Of a stretch of 64,000 nt of DNA, positions 34,166 through 46,099 are shown in pieces. The notes under the pieces are model-generated. The model saw only the letters and a list, made by a program, of their open reading frames with translations. It was not told the origin of the DNA and searched no databases. The position numbers were made by a program, and so were the translations under genes. Numbering within the stretch: position 1 is the stretch's first letter; each line of letters opens with the position of its first letter. Source of the stretch: Paragorgia papillata (lineage: Eukaryota > Cnidaria > Anthozoa > Scleralcyonacea > Coralliidae); assembly GCA_035771165.1 (NCBI GenBank), contig JAWNZC010000220.1, forward strand, positions 214,501-278,500, read 5' to 3'.

Positions 34166-35120
34166 ACTTTATATAAATAGCTGATTGTATATAGCACATG
34201 AAGTTTTCGCTATTTTAAAAATTCACTTGTCACTTACAGAAAACTCTTGAATTCGTCATACAAATATAGTTGATTATCAGGTCAGTTTTTTGATCTATTT
34301 ACCCCCGAAGCGTGCGTGACTAATGACCCGTTATCAGCACTTTAATATGACGCGCCGAGGTTTTGATCATGGGATGGAAACCGCAGTGAAAATCTCGAGC
34401 TGCTTCGACAATATCTCACTCGAATCTGAGTGAAGTTACCGGCTGTTTGCGTACGGGACCTCAAATTGGCACCATAATCATCGTTCTTTTACCGCAAAAT
34501 ATGACCAGGGTATAGTTCCTTGTTGGAACATTGCGTATTGTTGGCTCTTAGCTAGATTATGTACTGAGATTAGCAGCAACAGGAAATCTATAGCTTGTAT
34601 ATATTATTGGGCAGTGACTGATACATTGTTTATGGCGTAGCGAGCTAATTTTGGAAGACTTTGAGATATGTGCTCATTTGACAACAAATAACATAAAAGA
34701 AAAGTGTCTGCGCAGGCGCGTGGTGAAGGGGGTGAATAAGGCTTTCCGGCTAGGAATCTAACGCGCGACCTCGCGATCTCAAAGTGCAGTGCTCTGAGGC
34801 TGTTGAGAGTTACTGTATGTATATATAATGGTGGATATTTCATTTAGTTTGTCGCGGAGGTCACTATATGTGTAATAATGATTTATATTAACCTGAGATC
34901 ATATCAGATTATCAACATCAAATCATAATTGTTATTCACACCATAGAATTTAATTATCTCAAAAACACGACGATTTTATAAAATTAGAGCGTTACGTCGA
35001 CTGTGACATAAAAACGCTAAGAGATAAACTGAAACTAGCAGTGTTTTTTTCATCAGAGATTCAGCGAAATTATTTGAAAGGCCTTGACCTGTCCCGTCAT
35101 TGGATTTTGCCTGTGGCTGT
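34165..35120. other. Unassigned intergenic DNA
   Basis: No gene, RNA or clear repeat structure was recognised; only short low-quality ORFs are present. Confidence 0.5.
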
Positions 35121-35157
35121 GATGAGTAAAATAGTCTGACGTTAGCCAGAGTAAAAT
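35121..35157 (+). repeat. Dispersed double-hairpin repeat, copy 4
   Basis: GATGAGTAAAATAGTC followed by TGACGTTAGCCAGAGTAAAA. One arm base of each hairpin has changed. Confidence 0.65.
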
Positions 35158-35374
35158 GCATAAGAATTGAGAGTCACAGACTGTTTAGAAACAGCTTGGA
35201 ACTTTCGTGCAGGCTCCACTTAGTATTTTTCGGCGTACATCCTTCAAGCTTCCTTTGTGGTTTGGTTTGGTTTGGTATTTATTTTCCGTTTTAGATTGCT
35301 TGCGTAGTGAATATATTTCTTTCCAGTCATAATGGTCATTTCTTAACGATGATTCCTAGTTAACATAATTTCTC

Positions 35375-35935
35375 AAACTCATTAATAATTCATAAGTTAA
35401 AAGGAAATCAGTGCAGAGACGGAGTTTGGATACGTGATCAAACACACTTGCATAAATGAAACCATGAAATTTCCCATAAAATACTGATTCATTTGAGAAG
35501 CTATATCATACACTCGAAAGTTGTCTTTGATCTGATATCAAAACACCTCGGAGTTTATTTAAAAACTTCGGCTTCCCCTCAGTTTTCAACAAACGTCTCG
35601 GTGTTTGGATACCCTAATGAAACACTTCTCCTCGTGTATATGATGTTATATATCGTACACGAGGAGGAGTGTTTCATCAGGATTTCCAAACACCGAGACT
35701 TTTGTTGAAAACCGAGGCGAAGCCGAGATTTTTTAACAAATTTCGAGGTGTTTGGAATCCTGATGAAACACTCTTCCGAGTGTATGATATAGCTTCTCAA
35801 ACAAATCAGTATTTTAAGAGAAAATCGAGGCGAAAGTTGGCTTAATTTATGTAATTTCTTCCTCCGATATCAAAACCTCCGTCTCGGTCCTGATTTCCTT
35901 TGTTTTCGGTTCATGAATTATTAATGAATTTGAGA
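35375..35935. mobile_element. Palindromic MITE-like element, family D
   Basis: Ends CTCATTAATAATTCAT (left) and ATGAATTATTAATGA (right). The interior is a large palindrome with repeated 'aaacacctcgg', 'cttcgcctcgg' and 'atatcatacactcg' blocks, mirrored around 35640. Confidence 0.75.
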
Positions 35936-36581
35936 AATCATACATGAAACTCAAAATGCGCAAAGTATTCTCCAACACCGCAAACTATATTCCCACAACA
36001 ATCGGTAACGTAAAGATGTGCATTCTCAAAAGTCAAGAAAGTGTCATGAAAATGTCATGTCACATTGCGCGCAAGTCAAATAAAAAAGGCGCAAATAGTT
36101 CCTATATTCTCTTCTGAAAAACCTCTGGAACTAAGCTGGCGCAAATTTAATATTGGCGCAGAATCAAAGTGTGATGCGCGCAAGTGGAAACTTTGCGCGT
36201 CGAAAGCTCGATAGCGTTTGTTTTCCGTTTGCGCGTGTTTTTGTTTTGCTACTGTGAATTTTTTTCAAGCAGTTTTGAAACGCGGAGAAACCGTAATCAG
36301 GATTAGCTGAGACTCCGCGTCGACACAAGAAATAATTTGTCAAATTAACGTCAACTTTGCACTCGGAAATGACCAGACTAATCGATAAGCCTTTCACAAG
36401 TGGTTCCCACTTCTCATGACGTTTGAAGTAAATAAATGGTATAGGCACCAGGAATATTTGTTTTCCTTGTGTGGCTTTAGCCTCGAGAAATGTTTTTGAA
36501 TTGAACTACATTCTCGAAATACTACAAGGACTTGGAACAAGAGGGTTTAATTACCCACTCTCGTCGGTGGATTTTCGTTGT
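35936..36581. other. Unassigned intergenic DNA
   Basis: No recognised gene. A minus-strand ORF at 36164-36448 has ordinary composition and no recognisable domain or splice context. Confidence 0.4.
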
Positions 36582-36645
36582 GACGAGTAAAATCGTCTGG
36601 CGTAGTGGCGTTAGAATATAAAATCGTCTGGCCTTAAAGTAAAAT
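36582..36645 (+). repeat. Dispersed double-hairpin repeat, copy 5, partly duplicated
   Basis: GACGAGTAAAATCGTC is intact and followed by TGGCG; part of the motif is then repeated (AAAATCGTCTGGCC, then AAAGTAAAAT). Confidence 0.65.
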
Positions 36646-37098
36646 GTTTTTCCTCGCGCAAGTGCGCAACGTACTCTCTTCTAAACCTTGCTGCTACTGA
36701 ACTTAATCATTTTATGTATTGTATTTGCCGTTTTTGCTGTAATTGTATTGTATTTGTCTTTTCTGCGTTTAGTTATTTCCAAACGCATTAGATGACTACT
36801 CGCCACGTATATAGCTAAGCTACTTGCAGGTAGTGACAATTGTAAGAAATTTAATAATTATGAAATGATGAAATAAGGGAGCCTAGCTCTGTTGTACTGT
36901 CCCATACAATGCACACATATACTTGTATTATATTAAAATACAAAAGACTTGAGAATGAGAGAGTCTGATGCCGCCTCGAATGAGTTTAATGTCAAAGAGA
37001 AAAGATGCAAAGTGCTGCTATTGACAAGGCAGAAAAGCCTCTTTTTGGTTTAACTATAGGTATATTCTTGAAGTAATGCCAATGAAAGCTTCCTTTTC

Positions 37099-37132
37099 GC
37101 GAGTAAAACAGTCTGGTGTTAGCCAGAGTAAA
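37099..37132 (+). repeat. Dispersed double-hairpin repeat, copy 6
   Basis: A diverged copy: CGAGTAAAACAGTCTGG, then TGTTAGCCAGAGTAAAC. It lies just before the tRNA-like array. Confidence 0.6.
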
Positions 37133-37154
37133 CTTTAAGCGTATGACGTACAAC

Positions 37155-37580
37155 TTTCTGATCGCCATAGTGAAGTGCTCTAACCATTGAGCTATACTGG
37201 GACTCAGTTGATTTGAACGTAGGTTGAATATGTGTACAACCCACAACCTTCTGATCACCAGTGAGATGCTCTAACCACTGAGCTACTGGGACTCAGATGA
37301 TTTGAACGTAGGTTGAATATGTGTACAACTCATGCACAACCTTCTGATCAGCTACTGGGACTCAGATGATTTGAACGTAGGTTGAATATGTGTACAACCA
37401 ACAACCTTCTGATCGCCAGTGAGATACTCTAACCATTGAGCTACTGGGACTCAGATGATTTGAACGTAGGTTGAATATGTGTACAACTCACAACCTTCTG
37501 ATCACCAGTGAGATGCTCTAACCATTGAGCTACTGAGACTCAGAGATAGTTTGAACGTAGATTGAATATGTGTGCAACGC
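37155..37580 (-). repeat. Tandem array of tRNA-like units, 89-bp period
   Basis: Five units, read on the minus strand, start near TCCCAGTAGCTCAATGG. Each has a good pol III A box (TAGCTCAATGG, then TTAGAGC) and an anticodon-arm-like CTGGTGATCAG, followed by GAAGGTTGTG where a B box would start. The B box itself is degenerate. Spacings of the shared 'gactcag' are 89, 68, 90 and 89 bp, so one unit has lost about 21 bp. It is likely derived from a tRNA-SINE head. Confidence 0.75.
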
Positions 37581-39780
37581 ACGACTTAATTGTGACGTCG
37601 TGAAAACAATCTAACGTTTTCAAAATGTCATAAGTTATAATTGATCATAGTTTATACTATACCGGATTCGTTTTTGTCAAGACTGTCGAGTGTCTGAGTA
37701 TTATAGAATCCCAGTAGACTGCGAGACAGTTCTCACAACAGGAAGGAGACTTGTATGGTTTGTGTAGATGTGACACGAGGCGTTGAGTCTAACACTTTGG
37801 ACACGATTAAGTGTCGAGCCCAGTCAGTAGTTTGGTTTTGTCAAAAGCTATACATTTCAGTGTCAGGTTTATTGTCAGTGTAAGCCTGAAAAATGAGGCG
37901 CCTAAATGGTTTTGTCGATCGCTGTGGCTGCTTTTATTGTTTTGTTTTATTGAGATAAAGAACAGGAGGAGATGTCTGACTGTGTAATAGTGTTCTATGT
38001 CAGATTTCTTTTGAGCTAATGATTTCAATAGTGTTGTAACTGTAGCGGAACTTCCACTAGCTTTATTGAAAGGAATGAAACATGGTAATTAATGGTTTTC
38101 GCTAAATGGCCATTCAATTTAAACTCCGATCCTTATTTCAATGTTATATTTATAAAAAAATTAAAAAGCTTAAATATAAAGTGAACCCAAAATATTATTC
38201 TGGCACCTGAGGTCCAGTTGTATACAGGTCAGCGGTTACAACGAACGGACGTCATCAAAACACGTGATCATCGGCACAAAGGCGCGCAGATATAATTTTT
38301 CCAATATTTTGAACAACGGCATTCTCGAACAAAAATATCGGTTTTAGCAAGTGGTTGTTTTAGAGCTTCGATTTGTGTTTCAACTACTATGATTTCACTG
38401 TTTGTAACTAGAGCTGGTCGCTAGCTTACGAGAGCTTAAAAACAAAGAACTTAAAGAAGGAGTCCAGTTCGTAAATCTTAAGTTAAAGAAGGTCATTGTA
38501 AGTGTTGTAAGAGCTGGTCGCTTACACATACGAAAGTGATGGCAAGGAAGGAAAGCTTAAACTGTATACTACCGTAGAAGTAAAAGTGAACCGGTTTGGG
38601 AAAAGGCCAAAGAAATGTTTGAAAATCTATGATGTAATATCTCGATATAATACTTGACGTTACACCACATTGCGACAGTATAAGCAGTCAATTATATGTA
38701 GTGGCCAAAATATGGTCGTATATAATATTTAGCAATTATAGACGAGCCCGAATTGTCTATGAGCTGACACTCGACGAGGCGCAAATATAAACCAACTTGG
38801 TCGGAAAAACTGTTATTTTAAAGAAACACACTGAAGGAAATGCAGGAAAATGCGAGTTTTCTGTCATTATTTTGCATTTAAAACTTGACTTTTGGCTACT
38901 AGTGGTCTAGCTATCACCAATTGACAGTGAATATGGAACTCACACAATCACAATTCATTGCAGAACATTTTTCACAAAGCTTTGTCTGTTTTAAGCTGTA
39001 GAGTCTGATAATCTCTACATATATTATTTAATTAAAACAGCTGCAAATTAAATCTATCAGGGTTAAAAACATCCAGCAGATAAACAGGATAAAAGTATAG
39101 TTAATAAATAATAACATGACAAGCCAACACACAGAACTGTCCACGAAGCAAAATTAATAAAAGCACAGCGCCATATAGTTTTCCTGTTTTGAAAAAATGT
39201 GGCGAAACAGGAACAATTAGTCAGCAACTACTAAGATCTGAGATACACTGCACATTTGAAAACTTCAAAAAACATGAAAACGTTCGCAAGACTAATTCGA
39301 AAGGATTTCTTGGTTACAGCTAGATTAGGGATATTGGGGTTGTGACAACGCGAAGTTTATTTTGATTTTTAACAACACGCGTGAGTACTGAGATCCCGCA
39401 GTAATGAGAGCGTTGCAATCAATTCCCTGAGATGTAGAGGACAAAGACACAGCGGCCATGTTGGTTGATACAATAGCATCTAATATGTACACCTACCAAC
39501 CGCCATGAGGTTCCGTGCTGTTATGTGTTCCAAAGAAACAGGAATGTGGTTAAAAGATCCATGGTTATTGCTGCATGCATGAGGGACGCGTATCGACACG
39601 TTTCTTTCAAGGCCAACCTAAAAATAGGTGTGTTCTTAGATGATATATTATTTATTTTTGTAAAAGTGTGCAAGAAAGTGGTCCCAACTAAGAAAATTCC
39701 ACCAGTCCCAAATGCTGAACAGCCCATTTACAACCAATTAAGCATGCAAAGATAAAAAACCCCATGGCAATACAGTATAC
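37581..39780. other. Unassigned intergenic DNA
   Basis: About 2.2 kb with no gene, strong repeat or RNA recognised. Short ORFs (such as 39521-39755 on both strands) lack recognisable domains. Confidence 0.45.
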
Positions 39781-40012
39781 AACCTCGGAGTTATCAATAA
39801 GTTTGCTATCTCGAACAGATGTTGATTTCCCTTCAACATATTTTTCATTCACTTTTACAGTATAATTTACCCCACAATTTTTTCACTGTTTTTATTTACT
39901 CCGCTATCTCGAACAAGACTTGATTTCCCCTCAACATATTTTTTCATTATTTTACAGTATATGATAATTTACCCTGTTATTTCGAACTCGCGATCCCGTT
40001 ATCTCAAACTAT
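39781..40012. mobile_element. Decayed pogo/Tigger-like fragment
   Basis: Repeated 'ctatctcgaac' and 'cccttcaacatattttt' with 'acagtataatttacccca' resemble the element at 49677-49863 on the opposite strand. Clear termini are missing. Confidence 0.45.
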
Positions 40013-41189
40013 TCGTTTTGATACCATAGCGATCTGGCATGACGATCTGGCATGACGACGGATGTAAACACTAAACAAATCGAACTTGTAAACCAAAAAC
40101 TGTTTACGTTATATATATAATTAGTTATGAGAATCTTACATAATTCTAGTTCTCGGGAACGTGGGAACCGCTGTGGCAGTCTGAGATTGTCATCGTGCTG
40201 AGATTGTATATCGATTTGTGTAATCAAGTCAACCTTTTTGCCTTGATTGACGAAAACTGCCACCGACTACAAAATTCAAAACTTTGTATAGACAAGCAAT
40301 CACAGCGACAAACTGAAACAAAACGATGCACGAGTTACTGCCGTTTCTCATCTAGTATTCTTGATTCTCTATTACGATAAAACATGTGCCTCAAATGTAT
40401 TTTTGAAGTTCTATCCCCAAACAAAAAGCCCTTTTGAAGCTGTGCCCCGTCAACATCAACTTGCTTCCTACGCCACTGCTATAGTTCCTACCACAGGATT
40501 CTTGTTATCCGGAAGAAGAGTTATATAGAGTTCACTGTGTTCATCAGCCAATGAATTATCGATGTGAAACGCATTACAGATACTGAATACAGATTTACTT
40601 CTTCCCACAAGGGGCTTTTCAAGAGCAATTTACATTACTAAATTTCAAGTGGCAGAGTCGAAGGCATATTAAAGGCGCTCGAAGCAGCCGCCCTACGACA
40701 CATTTATGACACACATGTCAGACCACGAATCACAGACCTAGGTGTTGATTTTATTATCCCGCATTATCCCAGAGTCTCTCGTTTCCCGGGTGGGGAACGT
40801 GGGCTCTGGGAACGAGATTGGTGTATGCGCAGACGATCTGACCCTATGAAGGGTCTATACGTCATGTATAAATAACTCTATGAGGATATGATATTCTTAT
40901 ATCCAATCCTCTACCGCGCTATCCACGCTAAAACACTGACCGGTTTCGGTGTTTACACGGTACTGGACGATCTCGGAACCGCGTGCAGGTTAAAACTAGA
41001 GATGAATTTTCAGGTCTCGAATTCGTCCGGTTTCGTTGGTCCCGTGTAAACGGAAGGCAAAATCGTACAAATTCGAGTACGGTTGCGAATTTTTATTATT
41101 GAATTTTCGATAGAACATATAGTGCTTGCTTCGAGTGCGAGCTTCTATTAAAGTTATAAAGAGCAAGAGATGAGCCAGGCGAGAATCGT
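40013..41189. other. Unassigned intergenic DNA
   Basis: No gene recognised. Around 40930-41060 a mirrored 'gtgtttacacgg' / 'cccgtgtaaacg' pair suggests an old MITE. Confidence 0.4.
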
Positions 41190-41460
41190 AGACTAGTAAT
41201 AAAAATTGAAGCCCAGCTACGCTCCAGCAACCTCAACTTTTTAACTGTGCCTAGAACAAGAACATATGACGACAAATCCTTCTCTTGTGCTGCTCCGAGA
41301 CTCTGGAACTCCAACTGTAGAGGAGTTTAAAGCAAAGCTGAAAACACACCTTTTTAAAATAGCTTATACTGATTAATTAATTTTATGATTTTATTGTAAA
41401 AAGCATTGAGACATTTCTATAATGCGTTTTTATGAACTATATTATTATTATTATTATTAA
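41190..41460 (+). mobile_element. 3' end of a non-LTR retrotransposon
   Basis: The translation gives pieces typical of the C-terminus of CR1/L2-type reverse transcriptases: VPRTRTYDDKSFSCAAPRLW, then after a small frame shift VEEFKAKLKTHLFKIAYTD and a stop. A short ATT-repeat tail follows. It is 5'-truncated and inactive. Confidence 0.75.
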
Positions 41461-41997
41461 AACACGAATGTGCAGGCATTGTAGATGTGTAATATAAATA
41501 ATTTATCTTAATTATAATTTGTTACTTAATTATAATGTCTGAGTGTGTTCTCGGTTCATATTTTGAACATGTTAACCAAACTATTTGAGAAATGCTGCGC
41601 TACATAGAACAACAACAGGAGGTATTGGAGAAGGGAGAGATCTCAGACCGTGGGAGATAACGGAGAGGGCGTGTTGCGTGACAGCCGTAAATAATCCGAA
41701 GGGTAATTTTTAAAATAACCAATTATACGTATCTGCCAAGGCGTATATTTACTTAAAACACAGTCGGAATAATTTGAAGGCCATTCGAGAACAAGCATTT
41801 GAACTGTAACAGACGTTTTCATTCGACACCTACTTAAAGCTCTGCAATAAATTTAAGATTTACATCAGTAACCTAGCGGACAACGAAATCACATCATATA
41901 GGACCACGCGTACCTCAAAAATTGGCAAAGCAGTTGAACGTTACCAATCCAAGAGTTGTAATCCTCAAGCAGTTATTGTATCAGATATTATCAAGCA

Positions 41998-42096
41998 ACT
42001 CCAAAATTGTTATTGGCAAAAATTGTTATTGGCAAAAATTGTTATTGGCAAAAATTGGTATGGGCAAAAATTGGTATGGGCAAAAATTGGTATTGG
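41998..42096. repeat. 15-bp tandem repeat
   Basis: About six units of AAAATTGTTATTGGC, the later ones changed to AAAATTGGTATGGGC. They lie in an ORF (41922-42338) with no recognisable family. Confidence 0.8.
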
Positions 42097-42359
42097 CACC
42101 TAGTTTAATCGTCGTCTTCAGTGCCCACCGTCATTCACATCAGTGGGAAATTTCAGGTGAGGCAATATTGTTGTTAGTCGTGACGACTCGTCATATCGCG
42201 GGTGAAGTGCACACAGACTGCATAAGGTGTAGTATATACACTGTATATAAGATGTCTATATATAGGCGTAAGATGTACCCTACAAAATCCGTCGAGTCGT
42301 TCCAATCGTCGAATTTGTCGAGTCGTGATGACTGGTGAGATTGGTAAAATGGAGCACAC

Positions 42360-43540
42360 TAATTAGGGGCTGTTTACAAAAGGGAAAAAAAGAGAAAAAA
42401 GAAAGAAGCCGGGACGAGACGTTTGCCGGGATGTTAAGTGGGACCACATCGCATGCCCCATTCGTAATTTTCATGCCCCTTTTCTTAAAATACAAATTGT
42501 CGGAAGTCTGACGAGTCTTACTTAGTCTTCATGGCAGTGGTTATAGCAACGTTTGACAGCAGTTATAGGAATAATATATATATATTGACAAAAATCAATC
42601 AAATGGAATTATGTAAGCACAAAACGTGACCAATAGAAACAACTGGCATTCTTATTTTGATTAGCTAAAGTCAATATACTCCGACGTTATATTTGCAAAT
42701 ATATAGCTGAACTATAATAATAAAAAAGAAGCAGCATTCAATTCAAAATAAAAAAAATATATAATTATTGGATGATTAATTAGACGACGCGCCAAAAGCC
42801 ACAAAAATGGCTAACAAGCAACGAAATAGCAAAAATTTCCGGTTAAATAAGACTTACAAAATGAGTAATATCTCTGAAACTAAGAGGTAAAAATAATTCA
42901 AACTTTGCAGAAGAATAGTTATTGGGAAAATACACTCCCATGTTCACATTATGTTGTTTCCATGGATACCGTTTGCAAACAGGTGCCTTCCATTTGTAAA
43001 ACAAAAATGTTTATTTTTTCTCCGTGAAACAACTTTTACTGCAATACATTGACATGAATATTTGTAGACACACAGATATTGTATTTTGAATGTTTCAATC
43101 ATATTCTTTTGAAAAGAAACATAAAATAATTAGTAAAAAGTTTTTTTTTAGTTTTGAATTATTTCTTCTCGCATTTGCATAGATATATTAGTCATTTTGT
43201 TAATCTCATTTAGCCTGTGTGGCGCCACAAGGCACCTAACTTACATGTTTCAGAAGCCTGAATATCTCGAGAAAGAGACAATATATTGAGAAACTGTGAA
43301 CGCTGGTATTCCTCATTTGGAAATTATATTTCCCGAGTGGTTTCAGTGTTCTAATTCAGTGTTCACACATGTCGTAACTAGTCGTATATAAGAATCCCCG
43401 ATCGTCGTCGACCGTCTGCGATGCATTTTCCAAATAGAAATGATTCCAATTCTTGCGATACTTCCGAAAATTGATTCTTACGATTCTTACGACAAGTGAG
43501 AACCAGGCATAAAGTATATGACTTGTAACATGTACAACAT
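42360..43540. other. Unassigned intergenic DNA
   Basis: AT-rich with no recognised gene or ordered repeat. Confidence 0.45.
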
Positions 43541-43546
43541 CATTTT

Positions 43547-43625
43547 ACTCTGATGAAGGACTCTGCTTGAAACGTCAGTATTTCATTATCAAAACTATTC
43601 TCAGCAGTTTACCACCTTTTCACTT
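43547..43625 (+). repeat. Hammerhead-like motif copy
   Basis: TACT (43547-43550), CTGATGA (43551-43557), AGG-actctg-CTT, GAAAC (43570-43574), GTC (43575-43577), AGTA (43578-43581). TACT and AGTA can pair as stem I, AGG and CTT as a weak stem II. Stem III would be only A-U and C-G with no loop, so a single copy could not fold as an ordinary ribozyme. The rest matches the family at 33058-33450. Confidence 0.5.
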
Positions 43626-43899
43626 CGCCCCTTCTGTATATAGTTTGGCGAAGAACACATTTCTGAACAATAGTTACAAGAAAATACAATATCATAGTTT
43701 TATTTTTATATGTAAATTTTAATGAGCATACGCAACGTGAGAAAACGTTTGAATTTATTCGTATATATATATATATATATATTCATGCAGTATTCTAAAT
43801 GTGGTAAGATAAAAAAGCCTTGTATAACCTGATCATTACATCTAATATATAGTACGAAGCGCCTAATTCTTCTGAGAGCACAAGCTTTGGCACCTTAAA

Positions 43900-44735
43900 T
43901 GATAATTTCTTATCTAAGCATATACCCTAAACAGGCGCAAACATATGTCGCATCCATTCAAAAGTAGGTCATAATCATAATTACATGGGCCTATCAATAG
44001 AGTCTGGGTCTTACTAGGAAAAACCAATAAAATATCTACCAGGAAATATAAAATACCAGGGGAAATATCTAGATCATTGTTGATCACAAATTGTAGAACA
44101 GTAGGAGACACGTCGCAATGATATCCTGTAGTGTCTAAGCGAGATGTTCGGAATGCAATAACATAAATAATTAATAAATATATTAAATAGTATAAGGAGC
44201 CCACTAGAGATCTCTGTGGTACTCCCACTTTAACTTCTGTGTAATTAAAAAATTCGCTTGGGTCTGACTATATAGTTGCAGCCTGCCCAGAAGGTAGGAA
44301 GCATCTAGTCAATCGCCGAGCTAGAAAGTCCATAGACCTTTAGTTTAGCTAATAGGAGGTGGTGGCTGATGCTGTCAAAGGCCTTACTGAGATCAATTGT
44401 AACTGCAACCACTGCAGCTTCTCTATTATCGAGGCGATGTCGCCAGTTTTCTGTCATCTTTAAGATAGCAGAACAGCAAGAATGGTTCTTCCGAAAACCA
44501 GGCAGATTTCTTGAGGTAGGGGTTAATGAAACTACACAATTGAGTGTACATGATCTTCTCGAATATCTTGGAGATTGCCGTAAGAATAGAAAAAGGGCGG
44601 TAATTGTTTTTGCAAGTTACGATCGACCTTTTTAAAGATGGATGAACACCGCTGCCAAACGTTTGCGCATGCGTGAATTTGCTAGAGTAAACGTTGCAAG
44701 AGAAGTGGGGAGCTAGCCGTGGCAACAACCACCAG
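43900..44735 (-). pseudogene. LINE reverse transcriptase fragment, inactivated
   Basis: On the minus strand several frames together show LINE RT palm pieces in order: NNYRPFSILTAISKIFEKIM, then VAVTIDLSKAFDSISHHLLL, AKLKVYGLSSSAI, then VGVPQRSLVGS where active copies read VPQGSxLGP. The catalytic F/YxDD box is destroyed (SRLDTTGYH), and there are frame shifts and stops. It is truncated at both ends. The style fits CR1/L2-like elements. Confidence 0.8.
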
Positions 44736-45320
44736 ACAGTGAAGACTAAATAAGACTCGACTATTCATTTGTGTTTTAAAAAAAGGCGCATGAAAATTAC
44801 GAAGGGGTCATTTCAGAATAAGTTACAATATTAACAAAGAAGCCATGCACAAATTACCTACCTTATCTTTTTGGCAGTATGCTTGTAATTTTAACTTTTG
44901 TGTCGGACTCTCGGACCAGTCCAAGTATTTCAGTATTTTCGCGCTCTTTTTTTGAGATGCGAGCTCGGATGTCGCGCATGCGCCGTGCGTTAACTGCATG
45001 TGTATGTGCTTCTGTGTATCGCAGGACACTATACATGAAAAGTTTCAAGTGATTTACTTGAAATATTGCAAGAATAGACATGATTTTCCAACATGTCATT
45101 ATACAGTGTGACGTCTAAGTGATGTTATTTACATATCACGCAAATCTCAATATCTCAAGAACGAAGTGAGATATGGAAAAGCTGCAAACGTCAATCTTTA
45201 TAACTTCAAAAGTTCTTTTAAATAAAAGAGTCTCTCCTAAATCTATTTTTCGCTGCATAACCCCTTTCATATTATTGATCTGATCCATTTTTTACGTTGT
45301 CTTATATTTTCAGACAAAAT
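44736..45320. other. Upstream region of the first HEPN-like gene
   Basis: It includes a decayed long-TIR MITE half (about 45105-45265, 'aatatctcaagaacgaagtg'). A pyrimidine-rich splice acceptor 'cttatattttcag' ends at 45313, 7 nt before the ATG. Confidence 0.5.
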
Positions 45321-46088
45321 ATGTCAGCGTCAAAAGCCAAGAAACGTAAGCTTAATGGTAGCTTAGGCCCAACAACAGCAGAACAAGAAAATTACATCGA
45401 TAAACTAGATCAAAAGTTAACTAGTTTACACCAAACATTAGTGAAACTAAGTCAAGATAAGAAGCATGGCTCAATTGAAGGGGAAATAGAGACCGCAAAA
45501 AGAAACGTCAATGAACAAAAGCAAATACTATTAAAAATACAAGAAACACGACACCATGAAGATCCTGTTTCGAAAGATACGAAAATCGAAGAAGAAGCAA
45601 TGGGTCTTAGCAGTAAACTTGAAGAAGCTAACAGAAAGATTGAAGAACTGGAAACAGAAATTCACGCATTAAAGCAACGTATAAGAGAATTGGAAACCGA
45701 CTTCAAGAAAATGACAGAAATACTAGACACAGGGCAACTGGCTTTTCTCTTCGAACAGGACGTGGCGAAGTATGTCCTGCCTCAAGGAAAGAGAATTGGG
45801 AATATAGGAGCATATCAAAATATGCACGAATGGCTGGAGAAAAAGAAAAGCACCTCAGAAGGACAGGAAGCAAAAGGAAGATGGGAAAGTCTAAAAAAAA
45901 AAGTGCAGTGGTCTAAAAAACATGAACGGCTCTTACAGAAACTTAAAACCTCCAGGAAAGTTTACGCCCATCCTTATATTGACCTCGAAGAAGTCAGATC
46001 AAAAGTTCCTGAAAATTTAGATGAGCAAGAAAAGAAGTGTTTCAATGATATTGTTGAAATAATCGAGGAAGTGAATGAGAACATGTAA
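45321..46088 (+). CDS. Coiled-coil protein with one HEPN-like module
   Basis: ATG at 45321 follows a splice acceptor (45311-45313), so this is probably the single coding exon behind a noncoding 5' exon; an in-frame TTG farther upstream lies in the acceptor tract. It encodes 255 residues. An NLS-like KAKKRK is at 5-10. Two coiled-coil stretches (about 21-75 and 86-135) contain heptad-like LEEANRKIEELETEIHALKQ. A C-terminal helical module of about 118 residues starts TGQLAFLFEQDV and includes MHEWLE, GRWESL, VQWSKKH and R212-K-V-Y-A-H217-P. R-x4-H is the HEPN nuclease signature. The module is homologous to three modules in 56784-58154. A role in RNA cleavage or binding is inferred, not shown. 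AATAAA lies at 46621. Confidence 0.8.
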   Translation: MSASKAKKRKLNGSLGPTTAEQENYIDKLDQKLTSLHQTLVKLSQDKKHGSIEGEIETAKRNVNEQKQILLKIQETRHHEDPVSKDTKIEEEAMGLSSKLEEANRKIEELETEIHALKQRIRELETDFKKMTEILDTGQLAFLFEQDVAKYVLPQGKRIGNIGAYQNMHEWLEKKKSTSEGQEAKGRWESLKKKVQWSKKHERLLQKLKTSRKVYAHPYIDLEEVRSKVPENLDEQEKKCFNDIVEIIEEVNENM

Positions 46089-46099
46089 ATATACATCAC

